Assembly (NCBI GenBank): GCA_002118135.1
Contig: BDIU01000048.1
Coordinates: 186,001-250,000, forward strand
DNA from: Trebouxia sp. TZW2008
Taxonomy: Eukaryota > Chlorophyta > Trebouxiophyceae > Trebouxiales > Trebouxiaceae
Direction: 5' to 3'
Length of the DNA: 64,000 nucleotides
Made by a program: the position numbers and the translations under genes. How positions within the stretch are numbered: position 1 is the stretch's first letter; the number at the start of each line of letters is the position of its first letter. This document shows positions 11,583 through 22,943 of this stretch, piece after piece. The notes beneath the pieces are model-generated. The model saw only the letters and a program-made list of their open reading frames with translations, was not told the origin of the DNA and made no database searches.

Positions 11583-13307
11583 CTACTTTGCCGCAGACAG
11601 AGTCAGTCTTAGGGTAATCTCTGACGGCACACAGGCGCTAGAAACCCTTAGGGCCAGCATTGCCGCCTCAGCAATGTCTGAAGGCCGCAGACATCTCTCC
11701 ATCTGGAATTTGCCCTCAGTCATGGGAGTCTCAACGGCCCCAGGGTGGATGCAGACCACCTTGACATTGTCATTGCGCAAAGCCTGCAACAACTCACACC
11801 CTTGTGGTCAGCCAACCAAGGCATTGAGTCAGTCCTACTTCGGTCAGTCATGCCGCTGCAGATAATGGGTCAAAGCGTTGGGTCAATTAGTGGAGCCATT
11901 AGTCATGCTGTCACAGTCATGCTGTGCGATATGCAGGCTTGCTGCAATGCACCAGAGCATAACAACAATGCCCATGACATCAAGCCAGTAGTGACAATTG
12001 AAACATTGACAAGGTTTACAGCCAATTCCCTGCATGTTGAGGACACACCCTGGCTTTTCTGACAGCTTCCAGACGGATGTTGCACAGCAGCGCAAGAGAA
12101 CATTGTCAAAAGGCACTCACATCATAACAGCTCAAGCTCCACCCTCTCAGGCCCCATTTGCTGGCGGCATACACAGGCGTGCTCTTCATTGGCTCAAGAC
12201 CCGCCACAGATGCCACATTGATGATCAATCCCTCCTATAATTTGTACATACAAGCACATTGTTAGTGGGCTGCCTGTCACCCCTGAGAGTGCCTCCGAAG
12301 GCAGCAGCCATAGCAAGCGCAAACAACAAGCAGGGGTGGCATTTCAATGATATATACACTTCACTCAGATCTTATAGACATTTGGCACCCACATACAGCT
12401 CACATGAACGGTATGTCTAGTGTGTAAATTGCTGGCAGAGCATAGCTGGATATGTCTAGCGTGCAAATTGCTGGCAGAGTATAGCTGGATGCAAAAGGAC
12501 ATCTTGACATGCAGTAGGCTATACATGCCGATTGTGTGGATAGTGACAGACAGTGGTTTCCTGTACAACAGAAGGTAACTTGACAAAGCTGCTTTGGTGA
12601 TACGCTGCTGTAACATGTCACGAACAAGTCAGGCAGCTGTAGTGCACATACCTTTCTTTCCACCATACCTGGTGAGAAGGCGTGAGTGAGAGCCATGGGA
12701 CCCAACAAATTCAACTGTATACATTGCTGCCACTCATTTATGTCACCTGCAAACATCATGGCCAATGCATCAAACCTGATTGCATCAAACAGAAGAGTAC
12801 TTGTTCTGCCAGCACAAATAGTTGCTATGCCAAACAAACAACAAAAGAGCACTTGCTATGCCAGCAACTTGTCGCACATCCAGCATTACCTTCAGTAGGC
12901 TTGCCTGCAACCATGACTCCAGCATTATTGACAAGCACATCACAGTGTTTGTGGTCCTTGAGGAAGGTCTTGGCAAATGCATCAAGGGCTTGGATGTCCG
13001 TCAAGTCGACTGAGTATGTCTCTGTTTGAGGAGCGCCTTTGTCTTTGCACACTTTGGCCACCTGCATGCGTCAGCATCAGGTGGCTGCATGCACTCAAGG
13101 TGTTTGGTCGCAGAACATTTCGCGGACGCTTTCTCGCTTGATCACCGTGTCTAGCTTGTCCTTCGATCTGGCAACCAAAGCAATGCTGGCTCCTTCAGCA
13201 GCAAACGTCTCGGCTATGGCCTGACCAACACCCTGGCCTCCGCCGGTGATGACGCACCACTTGCCATCAAGCTTCTTGTTTGTGGTTGAATCGGCTGTGA
13301 ACGACAT
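11583..13307 (-). CDS. short-chain dehydrogenase/reductase, copy A
   Basis: NAD(P)-dependent oxidoreductase of unknown substrate, 247 residues. Exons (minus): 13307-13146, 13061-12890, 12746-12652, 12234-12121 and 11783-11583. Motifs: TGGGQGVG (cofactor), NNAGVM, VASVAGLEP containing the catalytic Ser, and YAASKWGL with catalytic Tyr/Lys, then HPGAVETPM. It begins directly before the Rossmann fold, so no targeting peptide is apparent. It is paralogous to copy B just upstream on the same strand, with the same intron positions. The start is the only ATG in frame before the fold. Confidence 0.85.
12411..12488. repeat. 39-bp tandem duplication in SDR-A intron
   Basis: Two adjacent copies of a unit beginning TATGTCTAG and ending AGCTGGA, separated by a few substitutions. 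Confidence 0.75.
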
Positions 13308-14295
13308 GTTGCCTGCAGCGAAACATTAGCCGCTGACTGCAATGCGCTTAGTGATGGATGTCGTCGTTCAAGAGTGATCACAGCAGGACTTGTTACGTAT
13401 GAAAGCTTCACGCACCTTGCCTTTGCTGTGCTCCAAGACTCTCTCAACCCGTGCGAGCGATGCCTTTGTAGTATGAGGCTTCTTTGAGGTATCGACAGCG
13501 GTGCTTGTTGCCTGGCGCTTCAGTGCCGCAACCTAGCAATGCTGACAAGATGGGATCAATACGGTGACATTGATTTTAGTCATCAAGGCTCTGCTGCAGC
13601 AACTGGACAGGCAGCAAGGGCAGATTCCAGACAAGCGCCACCTGCCAAATTCTGCTCCTGGACATGCTTGTTAGCAGCCGACAGGCCAAAGCATAAAGCT
13701 TCAAGTGCTCAGTCTAGCACGCAGCAATTTGTCCCTTGACATGCCTTTAAACATCCTGTTGGTGGCAATATGAAGCGAGAAAGGCATGAAGTGATCTGCA
13801 ACCTGTATGCACGCTGATATAAAGTTCTTAGTCTGGTGTGCTCAGTCTCAAAACTACTCCAACATCCTGCTCATATGTTGCACGTCTAGAATTTGCAAAA
13901 CAAAGCAAACAAAAGTCGTGTTGCTCTCAAATGTCACTCAAGTCACTAAGCTGCACACACATTCAAAACATTCATAACCGGTAGAACTGATATCAAGCAA
14001 CACTATACTCAGGTCAAAGCCTGGACGTCAGACTTTGAGCAGGTGCCTTGATCCCATCAAGCTGCAATTCCTCTGCTATGGCGGCGCAAGAGACTTGTCA
14101 GTGCAGCAGTGATTGATGGCAGAGGTCATGATGGTCGTGGCAATACTGCTGCTGCTGTTGCTGCCACTACTGATACTGCTGCTGCTGTCGCTGCCACTAC
14201 TGATACTGCTGCTGCTGCTGCTGCTGATGCTGCTGCTGCTGCCGCCGCTGCTGCTACTGTTATTGCTACTGCGGCCATCTTCTTGATAGAAGGTA
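13308..14295. other. spacer between the two SDR genes
   Basis: About 990 bases holding the SDR-A promoter side and the SDR-B 3' end. No convincing coding exon. The distal part is occupied by a CTG-rich array. Confidence 0.5.
14145..14277. repeat. CTG/GCT-rich array
   Basis: Runs of CTG are interrupted by a longer unit (CTGCTGCTG then GCTGCCACTACTGATA) that repeats about every 33 bases. It lies just beyond the SDR-B stop, so it would fall in the 3' untranslated region. Confidence 0.8.
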
Positions 14296-16386
14296 TCACA
14301 GCGCTGCTGACAACGTCAGTCTAAGTGTGATTTCTGAAGGGCAACAGCTGCTTGACAGTCTGATAGGTAACATGGCTGCTTCAGCTACATCTGCTACTTG
14401 TATAGCCCTATCAGGATTGAACCTGCCTTCTGTCATCTGAGTGGCTACAGCTGCTGGATGTATCGTCACAACCTTGACATTCTCTTGTCTTAAAGCCTGC
14501 AGACGTTACTGTTGTTACATAGACATATCATTTTGACTGAGTTGATCTGTGAGTCATGCATTCAACTGATGCCGTTTGACATTACAGCAAGCTGAACTGC
14601 ACAAAGTGCTAGCAAATGATGCACAATTCTGAAACGCAGACACATGCAGACAATGGAGAGTCTCTCTTCTGCACACACTGCGTGCTACAGGCATGCAGCT
14701 CAACCGCAAACAGATTTGCAGAAGGACAGCACATGCATTAAAGACCTACACAATACGGTCTTTGTCTGTGTATCTATGTGTCATCGCTGCCATGCCTGTG
14801 TGTCGCTGTGTAACTGCTGTCAAGTCTGTGTGTCTGTACATGACTGCTTTTATGCCTAGGTCTATGATCAGCTGCGGTCATGACATTGCTCAATGGCATC
14901 CTGCATTGTCCGCAGGGAAGAGGGGCTTACATCATAGCAGCTAACGCCCCAGCCCCTGAGTCCCCATTTGCTGGCAGCGTACACTGGGGTGCTCTTCATG
15001 GGTTCTAGACCTGCTATGGAGCAGATGTTGATGATCACGCCATCCTGCAGCCACCACATGCTCTTGGGTGAAATGATGCCGACCATCTTGCAATATTCTG
15101 AGCACTAAGATTGCTGCAACTCAGATTGTGGTGTATGAGTTTGAGACCTTATGTGGAGCACATGTTGGTTAATGCATTGTCCTATTGCCACCACACGACC
15201 TTTGTAATTAGCGCTGCAAATCTCTATGACCTGTGAAATGCATTGAATTACAAACATACCCTAATTTCATGGCATGGCATACAACAGTGTTTGCTGCTGC
15301 TGACTGGCATTGACTGCGGCTTGAATGTGTAGACAGGTCAGCAGATGTGGACGTCTGCCATGAGCATATGGGCATCTTCAAACACATGAAAGACGCACAC
15401 AAGTTCTGCATTATGGCTGAGCTCAGCTCAACATTGGAATAGACTGATAGACAGCAGCTAAGCCATGCAACAAGCAATGCTGTCCCCTTGAGTGCTTCCT
15501 CAGCAAATGCTGTCTGGGTGAACGCTGACCCTGGCATTCAAGCTGTCAAGCTGATTTTGAGCACATGTAAAGCCTGTGTTGCAGCAGAGTTTACCTTGCG
15601 CTTCACCATGCCAGATGCAAAGGCATGAGTGAGGGCCATTGGTGCCAGCACATTCAGCTTCAGGCAATCTTCCCAGTCGCTTGTGTCACCTGCACAGTAG
15701 CAAGCAGTCTGAAGCTTCTTGCAGCAGACCGCTTGTATGTCATCAAAGCACGAGGTACACTTGCGGTCAATTGCGGTCATTGCACTGTGTGCAATGCTGG
15801 TGCTGGCCATGTAGCAGAGTAACAGTAGGCTGACGCAATAAGCTTTAGTCTGATAGGCAACAGCAAACAGGCAATCGGCAACACTGACCTTGACAAGCGC
15901 TGCCAGAAGTCATGATGCCAGCGTTGTTCACCAGCACATCTACTTGTCTGTCAGCCAGTATTTTCTTGGCCAAAGTGTCGATTTGATCTGTCTTGAGAAG
16001 GTCAAATGGAAACACTTCGACGTCAGCAGCTCCATGTGACTTGCAGCTTTCAGCAACCTGTGTTACAAAAACAAGTTCGAAGTACTGCTGCATTGTTAGT
16101 CAAGCCAATCTTCAGACAAGTAGTGACGTGGACTACAAGCTTGCTGTTTGTATCTGCTCACCTCCTCTAGTTTGCCTTGATTTCGCGCAAGTAACGCGAG
16201 ACTGGCACCCTCCCGCGCAAATGTTTCCGCTATTGCTTTGCCGATGCCTCTGTTACCGCCAGTCACGAGGCATCGCTTGCCCGCAAGAAGACCTGCCGAC
16301 GCCATGGTGCGCGTTGTGGACCTCGACCTTGACCTTGACATGCAACGAACCGGCGATGGCGTGTGAGCAGTCATGGCGTGCACCAT
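14296..16386 (-). CDS. short-chain dehydrogenase/reductase, copy B
   Basis: Paralogue of copy A. Exons (minus): 16386 (or 16305)-16162, 16057-15889, 15689-15595, 15044-14931 and 14496-14296. The last three exons have exactly the same lengths as in copy A (95, 114, 201 nt) and exon 2 is one codon shorter. Motifs: TGGNRGIG, NNAGIM, CSIAGLEP and YAASKWGL. The longest start (16386) adds an Arg/Ser/Thr-rich leader with no acidic residue, which could be an organelle presequence that copy A lacks; starting at 16305 gives a leaderless protein. This may mean the two copies act in different compartments (inference). Confidence 0.85.
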
Positions 16387-16770
16387 CTTGTATGTGATCT
16401 GAGCTGTTGCAGCAATACACGTAATGAGAGCAAGCGCTGAGCCAACTTTGCACTAGACCTGCTCACGCATAAGCATGCATGCAGGATGGATCACGCTGCC
16501 CACCTCAAGTCCAGGAGCTTGCAAACGAACCGGTCTTTAGGAACACGTCGCACCAATGCCTTTCAAAGTGTCAAAGCCAATTAAGCATGCAAACTCCGTC
16601 AAACTGCAAGAGCTTAACGTCTTCGGTCAACCTTAAGCATGCAAAAAAGTCAAACTGACTGCTGCTTCTGTGCTGGTTTCGACAGCTTCACGTACACCAA
16701 CGTCAGGACACAGATCCGTAGCGAGCTGCAAGCGGAGCCTGTCGCAAAACAAAAGGCTCTCTAGCATGTC

Positions 16771-17786
16771 ATGGAACAGCTGGACCCTGGCAGCCCCGAA
16801 GACTGGTTGCTGAAAGGACAGGGAAACGCTAACGCAGTGTTCGGGTATTGTGGCGCTGACAAGCCCCTGGTAAGTTCTGCCAACGGCTTGGAGCACCCAG
16901 CTCAAACTGTGCCTTGGCTTGCAGCATTGTGTGTGGTGTATGGTTGACTTCACTTGGCATTCGTACAGCTTGGGCAGGTCCTGCGAGTGCGCAAGTTGCA
17001 AGAGTCTGCTCCCCAGCCTGATGCAGCATCTGAGCTGTTGACACAAGAGCTGTGGGGTAAGATCATCTTGTAAGCATGCTGTGAAATGTACTTTTGATTG
17101 AGAAACCTGTAGAAGTTTACAAGCCAGGTCAAGATACATGCAACATGCAGGTGCTGGTGATCAACAAGATTGGAGTGTTGGCGAAATATTTGTAGCTGTC
17201 CTTGGAACCCATTGCATTTCAGCAGGGGTGAGGCTTGGGCGCTTGGCACATGTTATGTACCCTAAGATGCAAGCAATGACCTCATGTGCCAGATAGCTGC
17301 ATGACATAGAGCATCACACCTGAGCAAACTTGCAAGCAAATGGTGCACAGAAGTTGCTCTGCTGCAATTTTGCCAATGCTGCATTCAGGCCTAAGCCAAA
17401 CTCAACTGTGCACAATGTCAACTAATTAAAAATCTACCCAATGGAGCTCGTTAAATGTATTTTGCTTGTGAGTTTGTGCAAAAAGCTGGCTCGTAGCCAG
17501 ACCGTCAGATGCGCTTTGTCACTGCAGGTGCGAGGCAGTTTACCCAGTGCTTTTGTAACTGAGCTTCAGCTGCAGCTGTGTAAAACAAAAAGCAGGCCAG
17601 CAGCGTCATTGGGCCCTATAGGTGTCCTACTACCAGACAGCACTATCTTCAAAGAAGCTTTTGAACATTCCAGATCGTGCCTCACCATAAATGCTCCAGA
17701 ATTGCCCTCTTTGAGCTGCACTGACGAAGAACAGACAACCCACGACCAGCACTCACAACATGCCACTGCTTCTAGCAATGAAAGCA

Positions 17787-17817
<31 letters not shown>

Positions 17818-17983
17818 ACAGACTTCAGAACAGACCAGGCCGCAGTTGGCAGATGCCTACAGTGAAAGTCAGAGCTGCACAAAAAAGCAGCGGCAGCGAA
17901 TTGCAAAACATTTGGGACTGCAAAAAGCAGACACCTGCAGTGAAGGTCAGACATATACAAGGCAGCAGCAGTGGCAGCAGCAG

Positions 17984-18018
<35 letters not shown>

Positions 18019-20396
18019 CTCAAGTAGTCCTGCACTGAGAGCACTGCTGCCTCAGCAGCAGCAGCCTGCAGAACAGTCCAGCCTGCAACTGGCAGGTGCT
18101 TGCAGTGAAGACCAGAGCCATGCAAGGCAACATGCTGAGATAGGTCAAGATGCTCAGCCCACACTGTGTGTGGAGATCAAGCCTAAGTGGGGCTTGTTGC
18201 CAAGCTCCCCTGCAATTCCAGCTGCGCATGAAGTCAGGACACGGGTGTCCAGGTTCCAGCTACAGCAGCAGTTAAAAATGGCACAGGTAGGCTTGCTTAT
18301 TGTTTATGAGTTGATGACTGTGATCATTCTGGTCTGTACTTGCCTCAAGCTCAAGCAAGCAGTACCTGTACCTCACCCAGCATGCGCAGCCTATAGGACT
18401 TGTACGCTGCCCAGTATGTGCAGCCTATGTCTTGTCCAGGAGATGGCTGTCCAGCTTCCAGCTACAGCAGCGGTTGAACCTGGCACAGGTAGGCTTGCTT
18501 ATTGTTTATGAGTTGATGACTGTGATTACATTGGTCTGTGCTTGCGTCAAGCTCAAGCAAGCAGGACTTGTACCTCGCCCAGCATGTGCAGCCTATGTCT
18601 TGTCCACGAGACGGGTCTCCAGCTTCCAGCTATAGCAGCAACTGAAGCTGGCCCAGGTAGGCTTGCCAAATGTGATGGCTGTAGTGTTGACTTGCATACC
18701 ATGCTTTTTGACTCAGCATGTTCATTGTGGCTGCTTTGACGCTGATGAGACTGCAAAGGAACAGAGCAGTGCACCCAGCGAGTTGTGGTGCTGAGAATAA
18801 GCCAGCCTGGCGAAAAAGATGTGAGCCATTCACACACGCACTGAACAGTCGTGCGGGCATGTGTCTGCATCGACTGTCTGCAAGACAAGGTGTGGTCCAT
18901 AGTCTGTCATCAATGTGCTGTCATTGGCTGTAGGGCAAAATTGACAGCATCAGTGAGTATGACCCTCTGGACCTGTTCTCAGCAGAGGCAAGCAGAATGC
19001 AGAAAGCCATTCTGGCCCTGTTTGCCAATCCCCAAAACAATATTAAGCTCTTCCTGGACGGCAAACCTATTGAAACAAGCAAAAACGGATCAGAGGCTTG
19101 CAGTCTTGCGGTCACTGCTGCAAAGGCGTTGGGGTTTGATGGGGAATCAATGGACGCCAACGCACAAGCAGAACAAGTTGCGATTGTTTTGGTCAGAGTG
19201 CTGCTGAAAGAAGGTGAGGGCTATGATCTGTGGAAACGCGCAGCAATGCATCAGAGGCCTGAAGTCTTGCGGCCACTGCTGCAAAGGCGTTGAGAACTGA
19301 TGGATGCATGCAGACACACCGGCAGAACAAGTTGCAAACATGTTGGCAGAACAAGTTGCAAACATGTTGGTCCAAGTACTGCTTCAAGAAGGAGCGGACA
19401 GGTTTCAGGTTGGTGCTGGTTGTGAAATTTTGCTTGATCATCAAATGTTCCAGGCAATGTGCTTGTCAGGTGACAAACATCAAGACACTTTTGATAGGAC
19501 AAGCACCGCAGGCACTGTGGACTGCAAGGCTAACAATGACACAGACCAAGGCTGCACATGCAGCATATGAATGCTGTCTTGGATCGATCAGCTGTGCAAC
19601 ATATGCTGCATATCAAGCTGTGTCTTGTGCAATGGGACAGCCTCAAAGCTGCAACTTTGGCATAATCATGTGATGAACTCAAGCTTGGCATGCAGGTGTG
19701 TTGCCAAGGCTGCTCAAGCTACAAGCTCTGGATCAGCATGACATTGAAGCCGTGTATCCGCTGTATCAGCACATCATGAACCAGCTTAGCACTGCAATAC
19801 ATGTCGTACACAGGAATGACACAGCAGGTGTTGACGATCCTGGCTTGAGGCAAAGCAACAGCAAAAACTCAGAAGTTGTCAAACAAAGGGTTGACACAGC
19901 AGTAATGGCAGCTGCTGATGGTCCTGGCTTGAGGCAAAGCGATAACACACAGCCAGCAGGTGTCAACCAAAGGACTGACACAGCAGTAAGGGCAGCTGCT
20001 GATGGTCCTGGCTTGAGGCAAAGCAACAAGACAGAGCCAGAAGGTTCAGTTGTTCAACCTGAATATGTGCAGGCATTGCCAGCTATGAGCACAAAGGAGC
20101 AAGTAGAACTCATCAGACAGTATCTTTTGGCTGCTACTGCCAAGGACTGCAGCCTTATGATTACTATGCAAGCACAGCCTGTTGCTGAAGGCAAGCCCAT
20201 GCACAATGCTACAGTGTCACAGCCTGAGACTGAAAGTCCATGTGCTGCTGTAGTGCATGACAGGTCACACAGGAAAGTTGTGTACAAAGTCACTGTTGTT
20301 GATCTGGATCAGAAGCCTCACTCCAAGATCAGGGACCATTACAGCCTCAACTGTGAGATTATGAAGTGCGTGTTGGCAACAGCGCGTCTGGAATGA
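16771..20396 (+). CDS. IPK1: inositol-pentakisphosphate 2-kinase
   Basis: Phosphorylates inositol pentakisphosphate at position 2 to make phytate (InsP6). Exons: 16771-16869, 16969-17056, 17151-17227, 17528-18286, 18934-19213 and 19696-20396; all phases agree, giving about 667 residues. Matches to plant IPK1: DWLLKGQGNANAVFGY, the VLRVRK strand, VAVLGTHCISAG, VEIKPKWGLLP, SEYDPLDLFS, NPQNNIKLFLDG, LIRQYLLAATAKDCSLMI and YKVTVVDLDQKP near the end. It is about 200 residues longer than Arabidopsis IPK1 because exon 4 has a poly-Q insertion with three LQLA/CSE-Q repeats and exon 6 has three units ending PGLRQS. Introns 4 and 5 contain duplicated exon ends. It is divergent from SDR-B. Confidence 0.9.
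18240..18665. repeat. triplicated exon-4 end plus donor plus intron start in IPK1
   Basis: The last codons of exon 4 (frame VSRFQLQQQLKMAQ), its GTAGGCTTGC donor and the following intron bases recur twice inside the intron. Donors are at 18287, 18489 and 18657. Copy 2 remains open (FQLQQRLNLAQ). Copy 3 has a stop in the corresponding frame. Confidence 0.85.
19091..19410. repeat. duplicated exon-5 end in IPK1
   Basis: The 3' part of exon 5, starting TCAGAGGCTTGCAG near 19091, is repeated from about 19250 with a stop in the homologous frame and a shift. Inside the second copy a 24-bp unit (GCAGAACAAGTTGCAAACAT) is itself doubled. The first copy supplies the phase-1 donor at 19214 that fits exon 6. 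Confidence 0.8.
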
Positions 20397-21710
20397 ATCT
20401 GACCTTCACTTTCTTCACTGGACAACCATGTTGTCCCTCTCAGCTGGTGTTCACATATATTAGTTGTGAGTAGTGGGGCTGGCATGTTCAATTGCGGTGT
20501 GCGTGAACGTGTACATCTTGTCAAATGTCTGTCACCTTTACAGTGTTGCGGATTGCAAACAATCATATGACAATGAGTAGGATGCTGCAGAGTAGATATA
20601 GACAGTCTGTATTGCCACCAAGGACGGAGTTGGGAAGCCAGCAAGAGGGTAGGTAATGAGTCAGCAGCCTGTGCAGCCAAGATACACTGTTGCAGTTGTA
20701 GCTGATTGTGCAGGCCCCTGGAAGGTGTGTTAGCGAGTTTGTGCCCAGTGAAAACCAGGTTCAGATAGCTGCGCTCAGAACTTGTATCTGTACAAACTGT
20801 ATTTATGGCCGGATCACGTCCACTCCCATGTCTTTGCACGTGGAGCATCCTGTGATATCATGACCTGAGTTGATTAAAGATATTGATCAGATGAGTGGGC
20901 CTAGGAATGTGATCTGTTAGGCCTCACCGCTTCTTACATTTGCAGATTCGTCAGCAGTTGTAATAATATGCTGTGAAACGTACACTGTATCTGTACTGTT
21001 TGTCTTCCGTCAATTGAATTCTAATTCTTGCTGATGTTGACATGCTTGCACTTCAGGGCGTCAATTCACTTTAAAGCCCAACCTTGCACAGGCATACTGC
21101 ACAGATGTGCAAGTGCATGCATTGCAAGACATGCTACAGCATTGCATGTTCCACTGCAAGCCCAGCAGCCTGCTGAGTGGCGCCTGACAAGATGCACAAC
21201 ATGCAAATACAGGCCGACAATACAGGTCACTTGCCAGCAGTACGACACCACCATATCTTTTGTGCAAGCAAGTTTGGATGACTGGTGCTGCCTGAAACGC
21301 ATGCAAGGGCCACACATTTGCATGCTGCAGGGACAAAACATGCAAAACTTTTGAAAGCATCCAGAGACCAAGTGGATGCGTGGCAGGGCGGCATGGTGTG
21401 TCATGCATGTCCATGCATACAATGCAGTCAAATTAAGACCTCTGATGATACCAGTACCCGCTGATGTTGTTGGCTGCTGAGAAAGGGCTGTTTTACATGA
21501 GCGCTGGTACACAGGCCTTGATCTGCTGTGGCCGCTGCTTGCTAAGTATGCAGCAATTTGAAATGTTGAAGCAGAGCCTGTCTGTTTTCAAAAATGTTTG
21601 CATCCATTGCTAGGTGCTTCTGCGCATTTCTCTCAATAATGGCAGTCCACGAGCAACAAGCTGAAAAAAAAGTCTTCCCAAAAGAGCTGTGTGACGTGCT
21701 AGCTGAATCT
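20397..21710. other. convergent intergenic region IPK1/psbX
   Basis: About 1.3 kb of 3' flank for both genes. No exon-like frame. TGTAA occurs near 20957 (plus) and, on the minus strand, at 21491-21495, suitable for ending IPK1 and psbX respectively. Confidence 0.5.
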
Positions 21711-22233
21711 CTACTGTCCAGTACGCTTTGTCTTGTCAAAGTTGGAGACTCCAGTGACAGCTGCTGCGATGATGACTGCGATGGTGCCTCCAGCAACAAC
21801 AGAGTACAATAGGTTCTTCAAAGAGGGGGTGACGCCTGCCTCTGCAACTAGGGGGTTCGCCAGAGTTGCTGCTAGTCCTGCTGTGACGGCGACTGGAAGC
21901 TGCAGCTGTGTCTGCTGGTTGCTGCTGCTGAATTGCAAAAGCGGAAAGATCAGACCGCAAGGAGGCAAGGGGATTCGCAGGCCAGCACACGCAGCAAGAT
22001 CAGTGACCTACCTGGCCACGACTTGTCTGTTTACGCGGCGTGCGGTGATCCTCTGTGTTGGCGCAACTGCAACAGACAGAGCACCGTTCCCGCATATGTA
22101 CCACAAGGAAACTTTGGCAAGGCGTGTCGGGTCAATTTGGCACACCTGCTGCTCCGCTCATGGCCTTTCTGCCTGTCACCTGGCGACTGGCCAAGGCAGG
22201 GCTTGCCGCAGAAGCGAGCACGGAGGCGACCAT
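21711..22233 (-). CDS. psbX: photosystem II subunit PsbX, nuclear-encoded
   Basis: Small single-span subunit of photosystem II in the thylakoid membrane. Exons (minus): 22233-22146, 22066-22012 and 21927-21711, 119 residues, phases 1 and 2 matching. The mature end, VTPSLKNLLYSVVAGG then a hydrophobic helix and VTGVSNFDKTKRT, aligns with plant PsbX (the SPSLKN and VSNFDPVKRT signatures). It is preceded by an Ala/Ser/Arg-rich stroma transit peptide and a second hydrophobic, thylakoid-transfer-like segment ending NPLVAEA, as in other PsbX precursors. The divergent neighbour is the P5B-like gene. This gene is the best evidence for a photosynthetic eukaryote. Confidence 0.92.
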
Positions 22234-22943
22234 GGCTGCTGAAGCTGTGCAACAAATGTCTGGCTGCTTGGCGTGTTGCTGAGGGAAGTCGCTGCTGTCG
22301 CTGTCGCTACTAGTGATGTTCGATTGTGACTGCTATCTGCTGCCACTGCGATTGGCTCTGGGATAAGATCTACCAGATTCCCCGCAGCATGCTCGCGATG
22401 TTTTGATCCCCAGCTTTCAACACAATTTTGCACTTTTTCTGCAATTTTGCATGTAAAACTTGTATATCTCGCAAAAGAGTGTCCGGAGACGTTAACTAAT
22501 GCAGGAATTGATGCATATGGATAGGGCCGTAGCAGTTTGTTACAAAGTTGACAGCATTTGTGACTGCTGCTGTGGCTGAAACTGCAGCATCTGTGCTGTC
22601 AAAAATTGCTGGCTGCCAGCGCTGAAAGCAGGCAGCAAGCACTCCGAGAGCCGAAAGCAAGAGCCTAAAACATAGAGTCTCAGCATTGCGCATTGACAAT
22701 GGACCTTGCATGTTTGGCAGGAGTTCTGTGCGTGTGTGTGTCAGAAGCCATCAGGCTGCCAGAATTCTTCAGTCGATCTGACCCTTTCAATGGGATCTGT
22801 CTCACGCGTGAGAAAGCAGCAATAAACGGCACGCAACTTGCAGACAAGGCTTGCTCCAAATACAGGCTATTTGCTGCTGATCGTGGCAGCGCAACGCGAG
22901 ACCGGACTTGAAACTGTAGATCATGACGTGATCACGTGTGACA

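Noticed and set aside
17772..18164. 130-codon Ala-rich minus ORF
   Set aside because: Antisense shadow of the IPK1 CAG-repeat exon.
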